64,000 nt of DNA from Liolophura sinensis (Eukaryota > Mollusca > Polyplacophora > Chitonida > Chitonidae): contig NC_088305.1 in the NCBI RefSeq assembly GCF_032854445.1, forward strand, positions 10,481,606 through 10,545,605. The letters run 5' to 3'. A program made the position numbers and the translations under genes. Under the pieces are notes generated by a model. The model was given only the letters and a program-made list of their open reading frames with translations, did no database searches and had not been told where the DNA came from. Positions within the stretch are counted from its first letter, which is position 1; each line of letters begins with the position of its first letter. Positions 12,001 to 22,977 of the stretch are shown here, in pieces.

Positions 12001-12045
12001 CACTGGCTTCCTGCTTTAGTCTGAGGTCAACAAACAGGTCTCGAT
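12001..12045 (-). other. Candidate noncoding first exon of the left SDR gene
   Basis: On minus, GACTAAAGCAGGAAGCCAG is followed by T and a strong donor GTAAGTATAAA. It lies about 1.35 kb upstream of the SDR exon that begins with an acceptor just before its ATG. It could be the UTR exon that acceptor requires. The 5' boundary is unknown. Confidence 0.3.
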
Positions 12046-12109
12046 GCCGAATATACTCCTCACTATGGAAGACGGATGCGACCACTCGCATTCTCTAGTC
12101 GCGTGTTTC

Positions 12110-12560
12110 AATAACCCGCGGCTGGAGAACTCGAGAACGCCACAATAGCTAAAATCGCGCAAGATAATAACGTTTTCTTGTTTTCTCTAGCCTCTTATTC
12201 TCGCCATGTCAAAAACCCGCGGGTCGAGAACTCGAGAATAAATGGCGACAAAGACCCCAAGTTTTCGTCGAGTTCTCGAGTCTCGCGAGCGGCAAAGCAC
12301 GGTTCCACGACAAAATTATTACCAGTACTACTTTCTGTTATTTTCACGCAGTTTGTCAATAACCACGCGAGATTAGCAATAACATCGCACGGTTTTTACT
12401 AATCTCGCGTTCTCGAGTCCTCGACTAACATGTCCCGTCATGAAACCCGCGGGCCAAGAACACGAGAGTCGAGATTAGGAAAAACCGCGCGAGTTTTTTG
12501 TTATCCTCACGCGGTTTGTCAATAACCGCTCGAGAATAACCAAAAAAAATACATACGCGC
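12110..12560. repeat. Cluster of CTCGAG/CGCGGG palindromic motifs
   Basis: Variants of AACCCGCGGGTCGAGAACTC, GTTCTCGAG and CTCGCGAG recur in both orientations over 450 bp, making many short hairpins. No open frame here resembles a protein. It may be a non-autonomous element or a GC-rich regulatory stretch. Confidence 0.6.
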
Positions 12561-15500
12561 GTTATTATCTCGCGCATATATGTATGCACTGTGTCTATAC
12601 GGGTGATAGAAAGAGTTCATTCTGTCCATGCGCTGGCGCCACTGAAATACCTACTTAAAGACATTAGACATGATACTCCACATTATACTAAACAGTCCTG
12701 TTTCCTTGTCCCAACCTTTCAGTGAAAAACACGATCTTGGACAGGGAATTTTTTTGGCAGTTTGCTTTATATGTGGAGAAAACCGAAGCCTTTGATGTAA
12801 ATCATCAAGTTACTGATAAACTTTCTCAAAGGGTTGCGGTCGAAGAAAAGGTTATACCATAAGGTGGTCCCAAATACCCACCATAGAAACATTATTTTCA
12901 GATCTCCTTTTCTCGTAAAGGAAAAATCGGAAGAAATAAATTAAAACCACAATTACAAATTAAAGCTGTTACGTTCCTTACAGCGATACAGATGGCCAAG
13001 CATCAAGGCCCAACTGAATGTCAAATAAGAAAACACTATGAAAGTAATACACTGAACTGATTTGCCACGATCGGACAAATTAAGCTTAGGCACACACATA
13101 ACGACGGATAGCTCGATTTAATTATCGAAGTACACATACAATGGACAATTCAACAAATTCAACCTGCATGTACAAACTGTAACAGTATTCACAAAAACAG
13201 GCACCATGGAGAAAAAGCATGACAAAAATGAAAAATGATCAACTGGGTTTGAACCCACACTACCAGATATCGTATAAAATGCGTCCATTGCTGAAGAGCG
13301 CCAGAGCGTCTTGCCCGTATTAGACCTTTGCGATCACCGCACCTGGTTAAGTATACGTACATTTCTGGTTGTGGATACATGATGTGCAATCACCCCCCAC
13401 TGTAGTGTCCCACCTGGTTTCCCTGGGCTCAAGTCAGTTTTAACAGCAGACGAGGACAGAGTGAGAGGAAATGCTAAGTGACAATAAAGATATGAAATTT
13501 TGGTCTAAACAGTTACCCTTACAGACATGAGGTGTACACCTTAGCGTGAGGTACAGATGAGGTGTACCTCAGGAACTTTGAAAAAAATCAACACCTCAAA
13601 GGTGTACCTTAGGTACACCTTAGAAACTTTGAAAGTTAAAAAAAAATGAGTATTTGAGCGGTTTTTGAACACAAGATAATGTACCTCAAATACAGCTCAA
13701 CGGCTTTAAAAAATCAACACATAGCAGATACACCCCAGGTACACCTTAGAAAGTTTGAAAGTTAAAAAAACGTAAATGATGTACCTCAGGTACACCTCAG
13801 CCACTTTTTAAAACAAAAGATCAGATTTACATTTTACTTCAGGCAAAATGGTGAGCACAAAATTACAAATATTTTTGTGCAAAAGAAAAATGTTTACTAA
13901 ATATCTATAAGCCTTAGTCTAACCGTATAATAACTTGCAATTCAATGTGCAAATATTGACCAATCACAGAGCACGGATATATTTGCCCCTGATTATTCCA
14001 AGATGGCTACCCTGAACAAGGTGCATATATATTCCAGGCTGTGGGAAACCAACCCAATTATGCACCGATTGATGCTGCCTTGGATAGAATTTGTAACGTG
14101 TTAGGACACACGAACAGTTCTAAAAGGCATAGAAAAGGAGTAGCACAAAATGTTGATCAAGCCTCATGTAAATGTATATCACTGTTGTTGTTGTAAGTCA
14201 GCTGAGATTTACAAATACTGTAAACAAAGAACAGCATGCACTTGAAAACTTATTAAAATTTATCAATAATTTATACAGCCAATATTTAAGTCTTTTGAGC
14301 TTGTTTTTTTTATCAAAATAAAAGTGAAAACCGTTCTAGTCTATCAGTCCTATGTTCTTCTGAAAAGACCTTAGGTTTGTCTAATACGAACAAAAAAATA
14401 CACGTAATCCATATTAGACAATAAACTCCCCGAACAAGTGAATTGCATATACCTTGTCGAAACTACATATTGTATTTTCAACGAAAACAAGACCATTTCA
14501 GCAATACCCGGCATCACGATCTCCCAGAAACGAAGCAGTGTCCATATCCGGAACAATTTGGTAAAAATGGCAAGGAGCAAACTGGACTTGAATCCCAGGT
14601 TGCTAGGACCGGTGGTCTGGTGCCTAATAATTTCATGGTAACTGAAGAAAAAAGAAAACAAAGGTTGTCAGGAATGAATTGTATTTGAACCTGTGACTGC
14701 TAGGGGCGATGTTCACCCGGCCTACGGTGAAAGACAACTGAAAGAAAAAACATTGCTCTCAAATATCAGTGCTGGGCCACATGTATAAAGAGACTCATCT
14801 ACAGTGGACGGGTTTCATGCGGTCTAGCACGAAGCTCCCGTGTTATTTGAACTGGAGGTCTTGTCTTGCCCCCCCCCCCTCCCCCGTGGAGGGTGGGGGC
14901 GTCATACTTTATATTTTTGATGTTTTTTGGTCATAACCTCAAAACTATACCAAGTACAAAAATAATTCTTATAGATATATAATTCTAACGTCAAGGAGTA
15001 CTAGACTTGACCTACTTTTTAGCTAATTTCATTGGTCAGTTACAGCATAACTTGCATACCCAACAACAAGTTTTTTTCCACTGTATGTACGGCGATCCAC
15101 CTAAAACTTGCAAGTAAAATTTCATCTATTGATGATTAGCCGTTTTACAAAAAAAGGTGGTTTATCAATAATATTCAAAATGGCTACTAAATCACGTGAC
15201 TGGCCAAAAGCTGCTTCATATGTTCGTTACAGAAAATGCCAAGTTTGTTTTTTCTACCTTTACCGGTTTTGGAGATATTGCAATTTAACAAGCTGACAAT
15301 GAATAAAAATAACAAGTTTTTATAAAATGAAATGAAGATCTCTTTACTGATCAATTTTCAACTCCATAGCTATTACAGTGTCAGGTCAAGTGCTGTATTC
15401 AGCAGGCCAAACTACATCTAATTGCTATCTTGTTTTTTTTTTTTCAAAATTCATCCACAGGTAATCACGTGACTAAAACGACCAGTAGCGAGCTTCCACA

Positions 15501-15770
15501 TTTCTAAACCGATCTCCATAAAATTTTCAATCCTGAAACCCTTAGTAGTCTTGTACACCCAGATCGATTTTTACTGCAATCGGACCAGCACTTCTGGAGA
15601 AGAAGTTTTTTTTAGATTTCCATAATGCTCCAATATGGCCAAAAAGTGGGTCACAGGTGGCTAAAGTTTTATACTCCAGCAGGTAGCTCAAGCGATTTGG
15701 TAATGAACATGTGTAGAAAGTTAACGGCTGTGACACACAGTTTTCTGGCAAAACGAAAAAAACAGTTGTC
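12561..15770. other. No gene seen
   Basis: Contains a degraded 99-bp-family copy (12665-12725), a MITE-related segment (12860-12960) and a degenerate repeat at 13525-13800 built on GAGGTGTACCTCAGG plus AACTTTGAAA. tRNA-like fragments near 13240-13340 and 14585-14730 have B-box-like GGTTTGAACCC motifs without a foldable tRNA. Confidence 0.45.
13525..13800. repeat. Degenerate repeat around GAGGTGTACCT
   Basis: The palindrome-like AGGTGTACCT and CTTTGAAAGTTAAAAAAA recur about six times in mixed order, with spacing of about 45-70 bases. Confidence 0.6.
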
Positions 15771-15774
15771 AGAG

Positions 15775-15853
15775 AAGTTTCAACTCGACCCAGGATTGAC
15801 CCCGGATCTACCACGGACGCTCTACCAACTGTGCTATCGGGGTCGATCAACCA
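15775..15853 (-). repeat. SINE-B tRNA-like head fragment
   Basis: On minus: GACCCCGATAGCACAGTTGG then TAGAGCGTCC and GGGTCAATCCTGGG. Matches the heads at 39114 (minus) and 58558 (plus). Confidence 0.75.
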
Positions 15854-15867
15854 AAATGGACTTCCCA

Positions 15868-16080
15868 GGTCAATAATCGCATGGGCAATTCCCAAAACGA
15901 CGTTTAAGACAAATGATCAGAAAGTATATACAGTCTAATCATAGGAGAGAATCAAATAGAGAGAAGCAGTCAGCAGTATTCAGTGACGTTGGATAGACAC
16001 AAGCAATGTACAAGGCGAATGGTAGTGAAGTCAGTATTCAAATCTCGTACCGTCTTAGCATGTTGGTGCATAAGGACTAT
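15868..16080. repeat. Dispersed repeat shared with 26420-26640
   Basis: Both regions share, in the same order, GGTCAATA...CAATTCCCAA, an AGTATATA-type segment, GAAGCAGTCA, a GTTGGA...AGA segment and GTATTCAAATC. This copy lies just upstream of the ZP gene promoter. Confidence 0.5.
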
Positions 16081-16339
16081 AGAGTCGATACCACCCATAT
16101 ACAGATCGCTTGCCCAGCCGACCACTTTTACGGTAGACAGCGAAACCTTCATGTAAGGTGAATTATCATAGCTAAATAGTCCAGCTATGGGATACTCTCA
16201 GAGCCTTGGGCTCAACATTTATTCCAACGACAATCTGCATGAGGATGTGTGGACGCACATGCTGTGGCGTTCATTATTTCCACGCAAATTTTGTACCCAT
16301 GGTGTCGCCGTGGACTGTATGATGTCAGACACACTCCGC

Positions 16340-16347
16340 TATAAGAG
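16340..16347 (+). promoter_or_regulatory. TATA box candidate of the ZP gene
   Basis: TATAAGAG, with a CA start context (GTGCACAGTCC) about 30 bases downstream near 16370. A plausible 5' UTR exon then runs to 16492, where AAA is followed by GTAAGA, and the next acceptor TTTCAG ends at 16622. Spacing and order fit a TATA promoter, but this is inference. Confidence 0.5.
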
Positions 16348-16654
16348 GGCAATCCGCGCCCGCCAAGTGCACAGTCCTTTCGTTTTGTTTGTTGGTTTTA
16401 TGTGTGTTACAGGAGGACTTTTCCATTTTGGAAGTTCCAACCGCCTTTTGTCTGCCTTGTTGTTGTTGTTTCTGTTGCTGTTGTTGTATAAAGTAAGAAT
16501 CCAGTGGTCTTTCTTTTCACGTCATTCTTGACATAACGGTTTTCATGTCCTTGTAAATCTAACGAACATTTATAGCTTTAAAACTCCACTCTTATCTTTC
16601 TCGTGTTCCTTTCTTGTTTCAGGTGCCGTTATTGTTTTCGTCCTTAGCTCAGCC

Positions 16655-18547
16655 ATGCTGAATATCGCTGTATACTTCTGTTTGGTGAGTACTTATGTGG
16701 ACTCCTCGTCACTTTCAGTATTTCCAAAATCCGATATATACATATCTGTTTTTAACCATATCTTGGTTTATACCAAACATAGCACAACCATAAAAAGCTT
16801 AAATTAATCCTTTATAAAACCACGAATATACACATCCTATACAAAAGCATCTGCAATTAAGATTAATCGGTGTCCTAAAACAATGAAATGAATAAAAAAC
16901 GTGCATACCCCTGTATATTTCTCTTCTTACATGTATAAGTAGCCACGTATAACGATCATTTTGTCGCCATGCAAGGCACCCTACGTGTCTTTTTATTTTT
17001 TTTTCCTCAAAATATCCAAATTCTTTACCACTAAATAGCTGAACTTGGAACGGTTAATTTGAGTTACTGTCAAAATTTCCTAAACAGCTGGGTAGGCTGT
17101 CCTATAGGGTTGTACAAGTTTTTGTTCATGTCCTAGTCGGGGTCACTAAGTTGAGCACTGAAAACCAATTCTGCATGTTCCAGTCTAGGCTATTGTCTTT
17201 TCCAACATATTTCAATATTTCCAAACCGTCTGATTTTAGAAAGGGTTTTATTAATGAAATGACCTATCATCTCGGATGTAGCAAACATAAAATGCTCATT
17301 TTATGTTGGGTACCTGGCGAAAAATGATGTTCACTCTGGCACTCTTTCCTCCAGCAATAAACCTTTCCGCAATCGTAGACGTAAGTCTTGAGCAGTTTAA
17401 ACGCTAAATAAACTTGAGTTAAATTGACGGTGCTATCTTTTTTATTGTTAACAATGACCAGGTTCTCTTTAGGCCTGTCATAAATTATTTGTGAACAGCA
17501 GACTTATTCGCTGAAAATGACCTCGATCGTCCAAACAGATTTTTCCCCCCGCATTTCTCTGGTTCATTGAGATTAGCGAACCAGCTATGACCAGTCCTTG
17601 GTTATTCCAGATTGACGGTAGCCCCGGTGTCTTCACATGAGGCACGCAAACCTTATAATACTACATGATTTACGCTGTCGCTGAAGACTAGTGTTGCACC
17701 ATAGAATTAAGTGATTATGTAGGCTACTTTTGTTTATCCCACCTATGACGCGTAACGCACATGCGTACTGCGGCACCACTCGAAACCGCTATCTGCAAGA
17801 CCTAAATCTGCAAACACAGCTGGTAACCTGTAAGAAAATCAGCAGTAGGTTTTCTTTCATGCAGGAAAGACCGTTTTTATAAGCTCTATATCGCTTTCTT
17901 ATTTGTATTCCAGGTGTCTTTTGTGTTGTCGGATGATCCCATCGTACATCGTAAGTACAAGTACTTGATATATAAGGTGCATTTCCAATTTTTGGATTAA
18001 TACAGATTTATCGATTAAATCTTTTTTATACTGAGCAGAGATTTTTTTTTTATATATTTTTGTACCTAAATTTTGAATTCAGTGTTTTCCGAGTGCCCAT
18101 CCCTGGACTCTGCCAACCCAACCTTACGTCTGACCGCTGATGTGCCTGCTTACGCTCTGGCTAGATGCAAGAACGGCGATCAACCTCTTCGTGCTGTAGA
18201 TGAGGTCAACTTTGCACTATCGGGCTCGTTCACTCAGTCGTCTGTCGGAGCGCTGTGCCAATTCTACGTAAGTAATGGTGTACTTTCGTGCATTTGGCAT
18301 ATTTGCCCATACTCCTCGCGGAGCATGTGGCTCTCCTCTTATGCTCGCTTTACATCGATACCACCACAAGACCAGCACGTAAGCTTAGCCTCACCACTGG
18401 TATAATCACGCGGAACTATTTTAATCGGCATTCAGGAATAAAACTGCTTCAGGAGTTTGTTAGAATCATGTTGTACATACTTTAGGTAAAGAGAAAGCGT
18501 ATGTACAAAGTATTATTAGAAACAAACGTTGGGACAGATTTGCTTGT

Positions 18548-18589
<42 letters not shown>

Positions 18590-21500
18590 CCTTCTTCATC
18601 TGTGCTATTCCCAACAGCTTCTTGTCCGAGTGGTCCTGAAGCCGCCTAATCAATGTGGTCGCGGTGTGTTAAGTCCAGCTCACGCTGACCATTCTCTTCC
18701 GGTCGTACTTGGGAAGGTCTGCCAACAACCTGCTGATGATCTTGGGTTTCCTCCAGGCTCTGTCCGATTGGCACCCACCTTCATGCCGACCACCGTCGTA
18801 CAAGTGAAATATTCAGGCGTACGTATTTTAACATAAAAATTAAATTTTATCTCCAGAAAAAACAAGGTATCCGTACCTACACGGTGGACGTGGAGGTAGG
18901 GTGGGGAGATCGGGATACTCAGATTGTACAACAACGCAAAAATCCACACCATCTCGTGTGCTTACGACGCCCACGGCAAGGCGGTCTCAAAAACCCAAAC
19001 CATCGCAGACTGGTAAGAACTTTGATAATGCAATCTTTTGCTGATCGTAAGCAATATTGTGCATTTGAGTCCGGATGATCGGACTAAGTCGGCTAAATGG
19101 AAACCTAAGCATCCTTTTTGTCAGCATATGATCTAGCATAATGTCTAGAGACACAACCGTTAAACATTTTTAAGTGTAAAATGATGCATGTTAGATGATG
19201 TAAAATAAGTGCCAACATTTTAAAATGTTACTTAGGACAACGATTTTTTTTTTTTTTCTCAAAACGATTCTTTTTTCAAAATGTTCGATTTGAAGTTATA
19301 TAAACAGTTTCAGATTGGGGGGGGGGGTGGGGGGAGCGGCCACTGGAGTTTAAGCTCACGCTGGCCCTCTCCGGTCGAACGTAAAGGTCTTCCTGCCCAG
19401 TGGTCGGGGTTTCCACCGGGGTCTGCCCGGTTTCCTCCCTGGAAACAATAATGCTGGCAGTTTGTGATAGGTGGGGGCCTATAACTGCATCACCGCTTAA
19501 TTCGTCGGCTTTTTATGCATGTTCTACGCACAGGTTCTTGAACCCGTGGGAGAAGCAAACGCTGTTGGGTAGGAACTCGTCTGCGTCCTTCGTCCTCAAG
19601 GTCATGGACGTTCTGGGAGAGGAAGTGACTACAGATCACATCTCGATTGGCAGAAAAATACAACTGGTTGCTTGGGATACAACGGGTAATCTCTAATCGA
19701 CCGATAGGCCATAACTTAAAAAAAAAAAAAAAAAAATATTTGTACCAAAGCCAATTTGGTACACTTGGATTCATTTGTTATACTCGACAAAGAATTTTGT
19801 TTTTTACGCTGTTTTTAAGTGAAATACTTTGAAAAATATTAAGATATTTTTTGTTTTTACCCTCAGGCCGTTTGAATTCATTCAGAGCCCTCAGCTGTGC
19901 CGCTTTTAATTCGCAAAGCAGATACAACATTCTCAGAGCGGGGTAAGAATGTATAAAAAAAACTGACTAATAATGCAGACGTTCACGAAATGAATTTCCA
20001 GCAAACACGTGACCTGTGGCGCATGCTCATCCACGCTACCGTGTAGATCAGAAGTTTTACGTGGTATTGCATTAAGGAGTATATTTTCATTATGTTTTGA
20101 GTGAGCGATCGTAAAGTTTAAAATTTTATTTTAAGACTTGCAAACAGAATAAAGTCATCATTCTCTCCCCCTATGAAATCTAGCATTGCACTCGCCATAT
20201 TAAGGCCTGCAATCCCAACCTAGCGTAGTATTCGCCACTATCGAGGCTGTTTCATCACCGTCACATTTCCGTTTAAGGTGCGGAGATGGTTTGGTATTCT
20301 CCAAGACCATCGGTTTCGAGACCCGTGACAATTGCGTGTATAGTCCCTGGTTCGAGGCCTTCAAACTCTCTGGTGGCGACAGCTCTGTACGCTTTGAGTG
20401 CACCTACACTGCGTGCGACGTCAACTGCAATGGGGTAGGTGTATGGACAAGAAAAGAATGAAAGTACAAAGTGTACTATTTAAAGAAGAAAATTTTAAAT
20501 ATCAGTGAAATATCATTGAAAAGAGTATGCATTTCCTCGCAGGTACATGCCATAAAAAATTCTAATATGTACCTCAAGTTGATAAATCATAAAGTCAGCG
20601 CCAAAATCCACGGTGGGATTTTGCCTTAGAACTAGTCCTGAAGTCCTCTGTGTTAGAGAATTGCCGTCGGAAACCGTCGAAGTGCAGTTTGTACATTTCC
20701 GGTAGAACTGTTAAAGATGGAGGACGTGATGGACGCCGTTTTCAGACTTTACGTGCATGGCGAGGAAAAATCGCGCAATTATGCAGCAGGCACCACCAGA
20801 CAGAAAAAATGTGCTCTTTTCAGCCAATAGTGTAATTTTTTTTTAAAGTTTTCTTTTCCTTTTTTTAAGACTGGACAGGTACCGAGGGTGGGTGGAGGAT
20901 GCAGGGGTAAAAGTGTGGATTTAACTACTTTTCTGCTGGTGGAAGATAGCGTCTTGAATCTTCTAATTTTGTAATATTGTCATTAATGCGACACAGAGCA
21001 TCAACGGACAGCCTCCTCGTTATTATGCTTTAATTCCACGCCACTGGCGTCTTCATCACTGACACATTTTGCTTTACCGAATTCTGCTTAAGCCATAGTA
21101 GTGGGTGTGCGTGTAATTTGCTGCTATTAAAGCATTTACATGAACGCAATAAAACCTTTTCAGGTGGACAGGAGGCTGCATTTCACCTGTTACGTGTGGC
21201 CATTTTGCTGCTTGTCAGTTGTCGATGCTCTGGTTTTAGTCTCTCTATACTGTTGTCTCCCAATATTTAAGGCAAATTGCAGATTCTCTCCAAAGTTGTA
21301 TGAAGACCTGGATAGGTGATCGGAATATCAATATTTAGTGTAAAAAAATAAAAAAAATAAAAAAAAATTCTCGGCATAGTTCCTAATAAATCTATTATTT
21401 GGCCTAATGGTTAGTAATTTCGGAAGGTTGGGGGGCGGAGGGGAGTGATGAATACTGACCCAGATTCCTAATTATAATTACACTCGATAGGGTGTGAAAT

Positions 21501-21627
21501 TGCCTATGTTAATATTTCTGCAGGATTCCTGTGTTGTTGAGACGGAGGCAGTATCCGGCCCCAAGCGGTCTGTGATAGGTAAGTTAAAAAGGAAACTGAT
21601 ATGGTCCAATAATTTCAGTTCAATCGT

Positions 21628-21668
<41 letters not shown>

Positions 21669-22541
21669 GATGCTAAATCAGATGTGCACGTATTGCTATG
21701 TTGAGCCAATCATAAGTTACTTACACTTCATTGACTTTTTTATTCTTCCGCACGGAACGCTTAGGTGTCCCAATGGCAAGAACATCAGTCTCGAAGCCAG
21801 GAGATCCGGGATCAAACCCGGATTGAGTCATACCAAACACTTCAAAAATAACACTTGTTTCTGCCTCTCTTGGCACTGGGCATTGAGAGTTTAGAGCAAA
21901 GAAACTGGACTGGCAGGCGTGTTGTCGGTATGTGACTCGGTGAGGTATCAGGTGTGTCTGCTTGATGCTTCACTGTCGGTCGCACTTGGGCGGAAGGGAT
22001 TCGTCATGTCCCAATATCACACAAATGTGTATAACGCGCCTCGTTGTCATTAAGCTTGTAAAACCCCTAGCATACCTACTCTTCGACCCCTTTACGACTT
22101 AAGCGTACTAACCTGTCCGTTCCCACATCTTTTTGTTGCAGCCTTTATTTCTGAACATGTTCATGGGAAACATGGGTCTTTTTTAGAGATGATTATCCAC
22201 ATGTACTTTTTAATGTTTTTATTTTTGGAAATATTGGGAAATGGAAGGGGGCGAGGATTTCAAACATCCGGATACTAGTTTATTTTTATTTTTTTTAAAT
22301 CTGTTTTTTCATTTTGCAGTATTAACTACATTTGCTGTAACGGCCATTTCTCTGAATTAAAAGAAAATTTAGCGATCGTCATAGGTCGCCTTAAGAAATT
22401 CTCCACGCTTGGCTGAGGGCGGTAGTTCTAATGCCATTCTTTATAATGGAATTCTCCTTTTCTTGTGAAATCTACTTTTTATTTCTTGCAGATGGTCTCG
22501 AACCTTTTGGTCTTCAGTCGAAGCGATTCTTCTTCAACTGA
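16655..22541 (+). CDS. Secreted zona pellucida (ZP) domain protein, nine coding exons, one frameshift
   Basis: Coding exons: 16655-16684, 17914-17950, 18083-18267, 18857-19012, 19534-19685, 19867-19942, 20278-20434, 21524-21578 and 22492-22541, all GT/AG with matching phases. The product would be 298 residues. A signal peptide spans exons 1-2 (MLNIAVYFCLVSFVLS). The ZP module runs from SECPS through LARCKNGD, TISCAYD, VMDVLG, LSCAAF, CGDGLVF and FECTYTACDVNC. It has the usual late-ZP cysteine pattern and the GCGDG...F motif. After the ZP comes GPKRSV, a furin-like site, and the protein ends SKRFFFN with no membrane segment. ZP proteins polymerise into extracellular coats or matrices (egg envelope, shell or mucosal layers). 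Which one applies is unknown. Exon 18857-19012 is one base too long: the five-A run at 18938-18942 shifts the frame, and four A would restore the motif and the phase. Confidence 0.88.
18549..18589. repeat. Poly(T) tract, 41 T
   Basis: Uninterrupted T run just upstream of a SINE-A fragment, inside a ZP gene intron. Comparable runs lie at 21629-21665 and 22927-22961. Confidence 0.98.
18610..18815 (+). repeat. SINE-A, head-truncated
   Basis: Contains AAGTCCAGCTCACGCTG, GGTCGTACTTGGGAAGGTCT, GGGTTTCCTCCAGGCTCTGT and CGTCGTACAAGTGAAATATT. It is located 40 bp before the acceptor of ZP exon 18857-19012. Confidence 0.8.
19335..19460 (+). repeat. SINE-A, internal fragment
   Basis: Contains GCTCACGCTGGCCCTCTCCG, GGGGTTTCCACCGGGGTCTG and CCCGGTTTCCTCCC. 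It is preceded by a G-rich run at 19317-19335 and lies in a ZP intron. Confidence 0.7.
20640..21520. other. ZP intron, no further exon supported
   Basis: AT-rich DNA with no recognised protein motif. Donor/acceptor phases of the flanking ZP exons (20278-20434 and 21524-21578) join directly, so no exon is needed here. Confidence 0.6.
21764..21860 (+). repeat. SINE-C tRNA-like head
   Basis: CATCAGTCTCGAAGCCAGGA followed by GATCCGGGATCAAACCCGGA, resembling the anticodon arm and T arm of a tRNA, with a B box. The A-box end is degraded and there is no acceptor stem pairing, so this is a SINE fragment, not a tRNA gene. Confidence 0.5.
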
Positions 22542-22732
22542 TTTTCTTGTGTTACTTTTTGGTCGTTACTTTGTTAGCCTCTCTCTTGTTTTTCTGTATC
22601 TCCAATACAGTCGATTCAATTACATTTTTACTGTGAACCGTGTTCAGTATTTAATGTGTTCAAGCATTTTAATTCTTGGTATCCGAAGCATGGTTTCCCT
22701 GGTAACATGATGCTTGTCAAAATGCTCAACAT

Positions 22733-22850
22733 GCTGGCTTCCTCTCCGGCCATAACTGGGAAGGTTTGCCAGGAACCTGCGGATGGTCGTGGGTTTCCCC
22801 CGTGCAGTGCCCGGTTTCCTCCCACCATTATGCTGGCCGCCGTCGTGTAA
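22733..22850 (+). repeat. SINE-A, internal/3' fragment
   Basis: CTGGCTTCCTCTCCGGCCAT, GGATGGTCGTGGGTTTCC and ATGCTGGCCGCCGTCGTGTA. Lies in the 3' flank of the ZP gene. Confidence 0.85.
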
Positions 22851-22925
22851 ATACTTTGATATCAACAAGGAAGTTTTTTTCAGAAGTACATACGGTAACT
22901 GCACACCCTTCGTCTCAATTGTTTT

Positions 22926-22963
<38 letters not shown>

Positions 22964-22977
22964 ACTGCACTAAAATA

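Noticed and set aside
13189-13389. Possible tRNA at the GGGTTTGAACCCACA motif
   Set aside because: Only a B-box-like motif is convincing. No cloverleaf could be folded by eye.
14371-14688. Overlapping open frames on both strands
   Set aside because: No domain, splice or start evidence. tRNA-like repeat debris overlaps them.
16187-16531. 114-codon frame with a Leu-rich segment upstream of the ZP gene
   Set aside because: It spans the proposed TATA box and 5' UTR exon, and the Leu run is a (TTG)n stretch. The ZP signal peptide lies downstream in exon 16623-16684.
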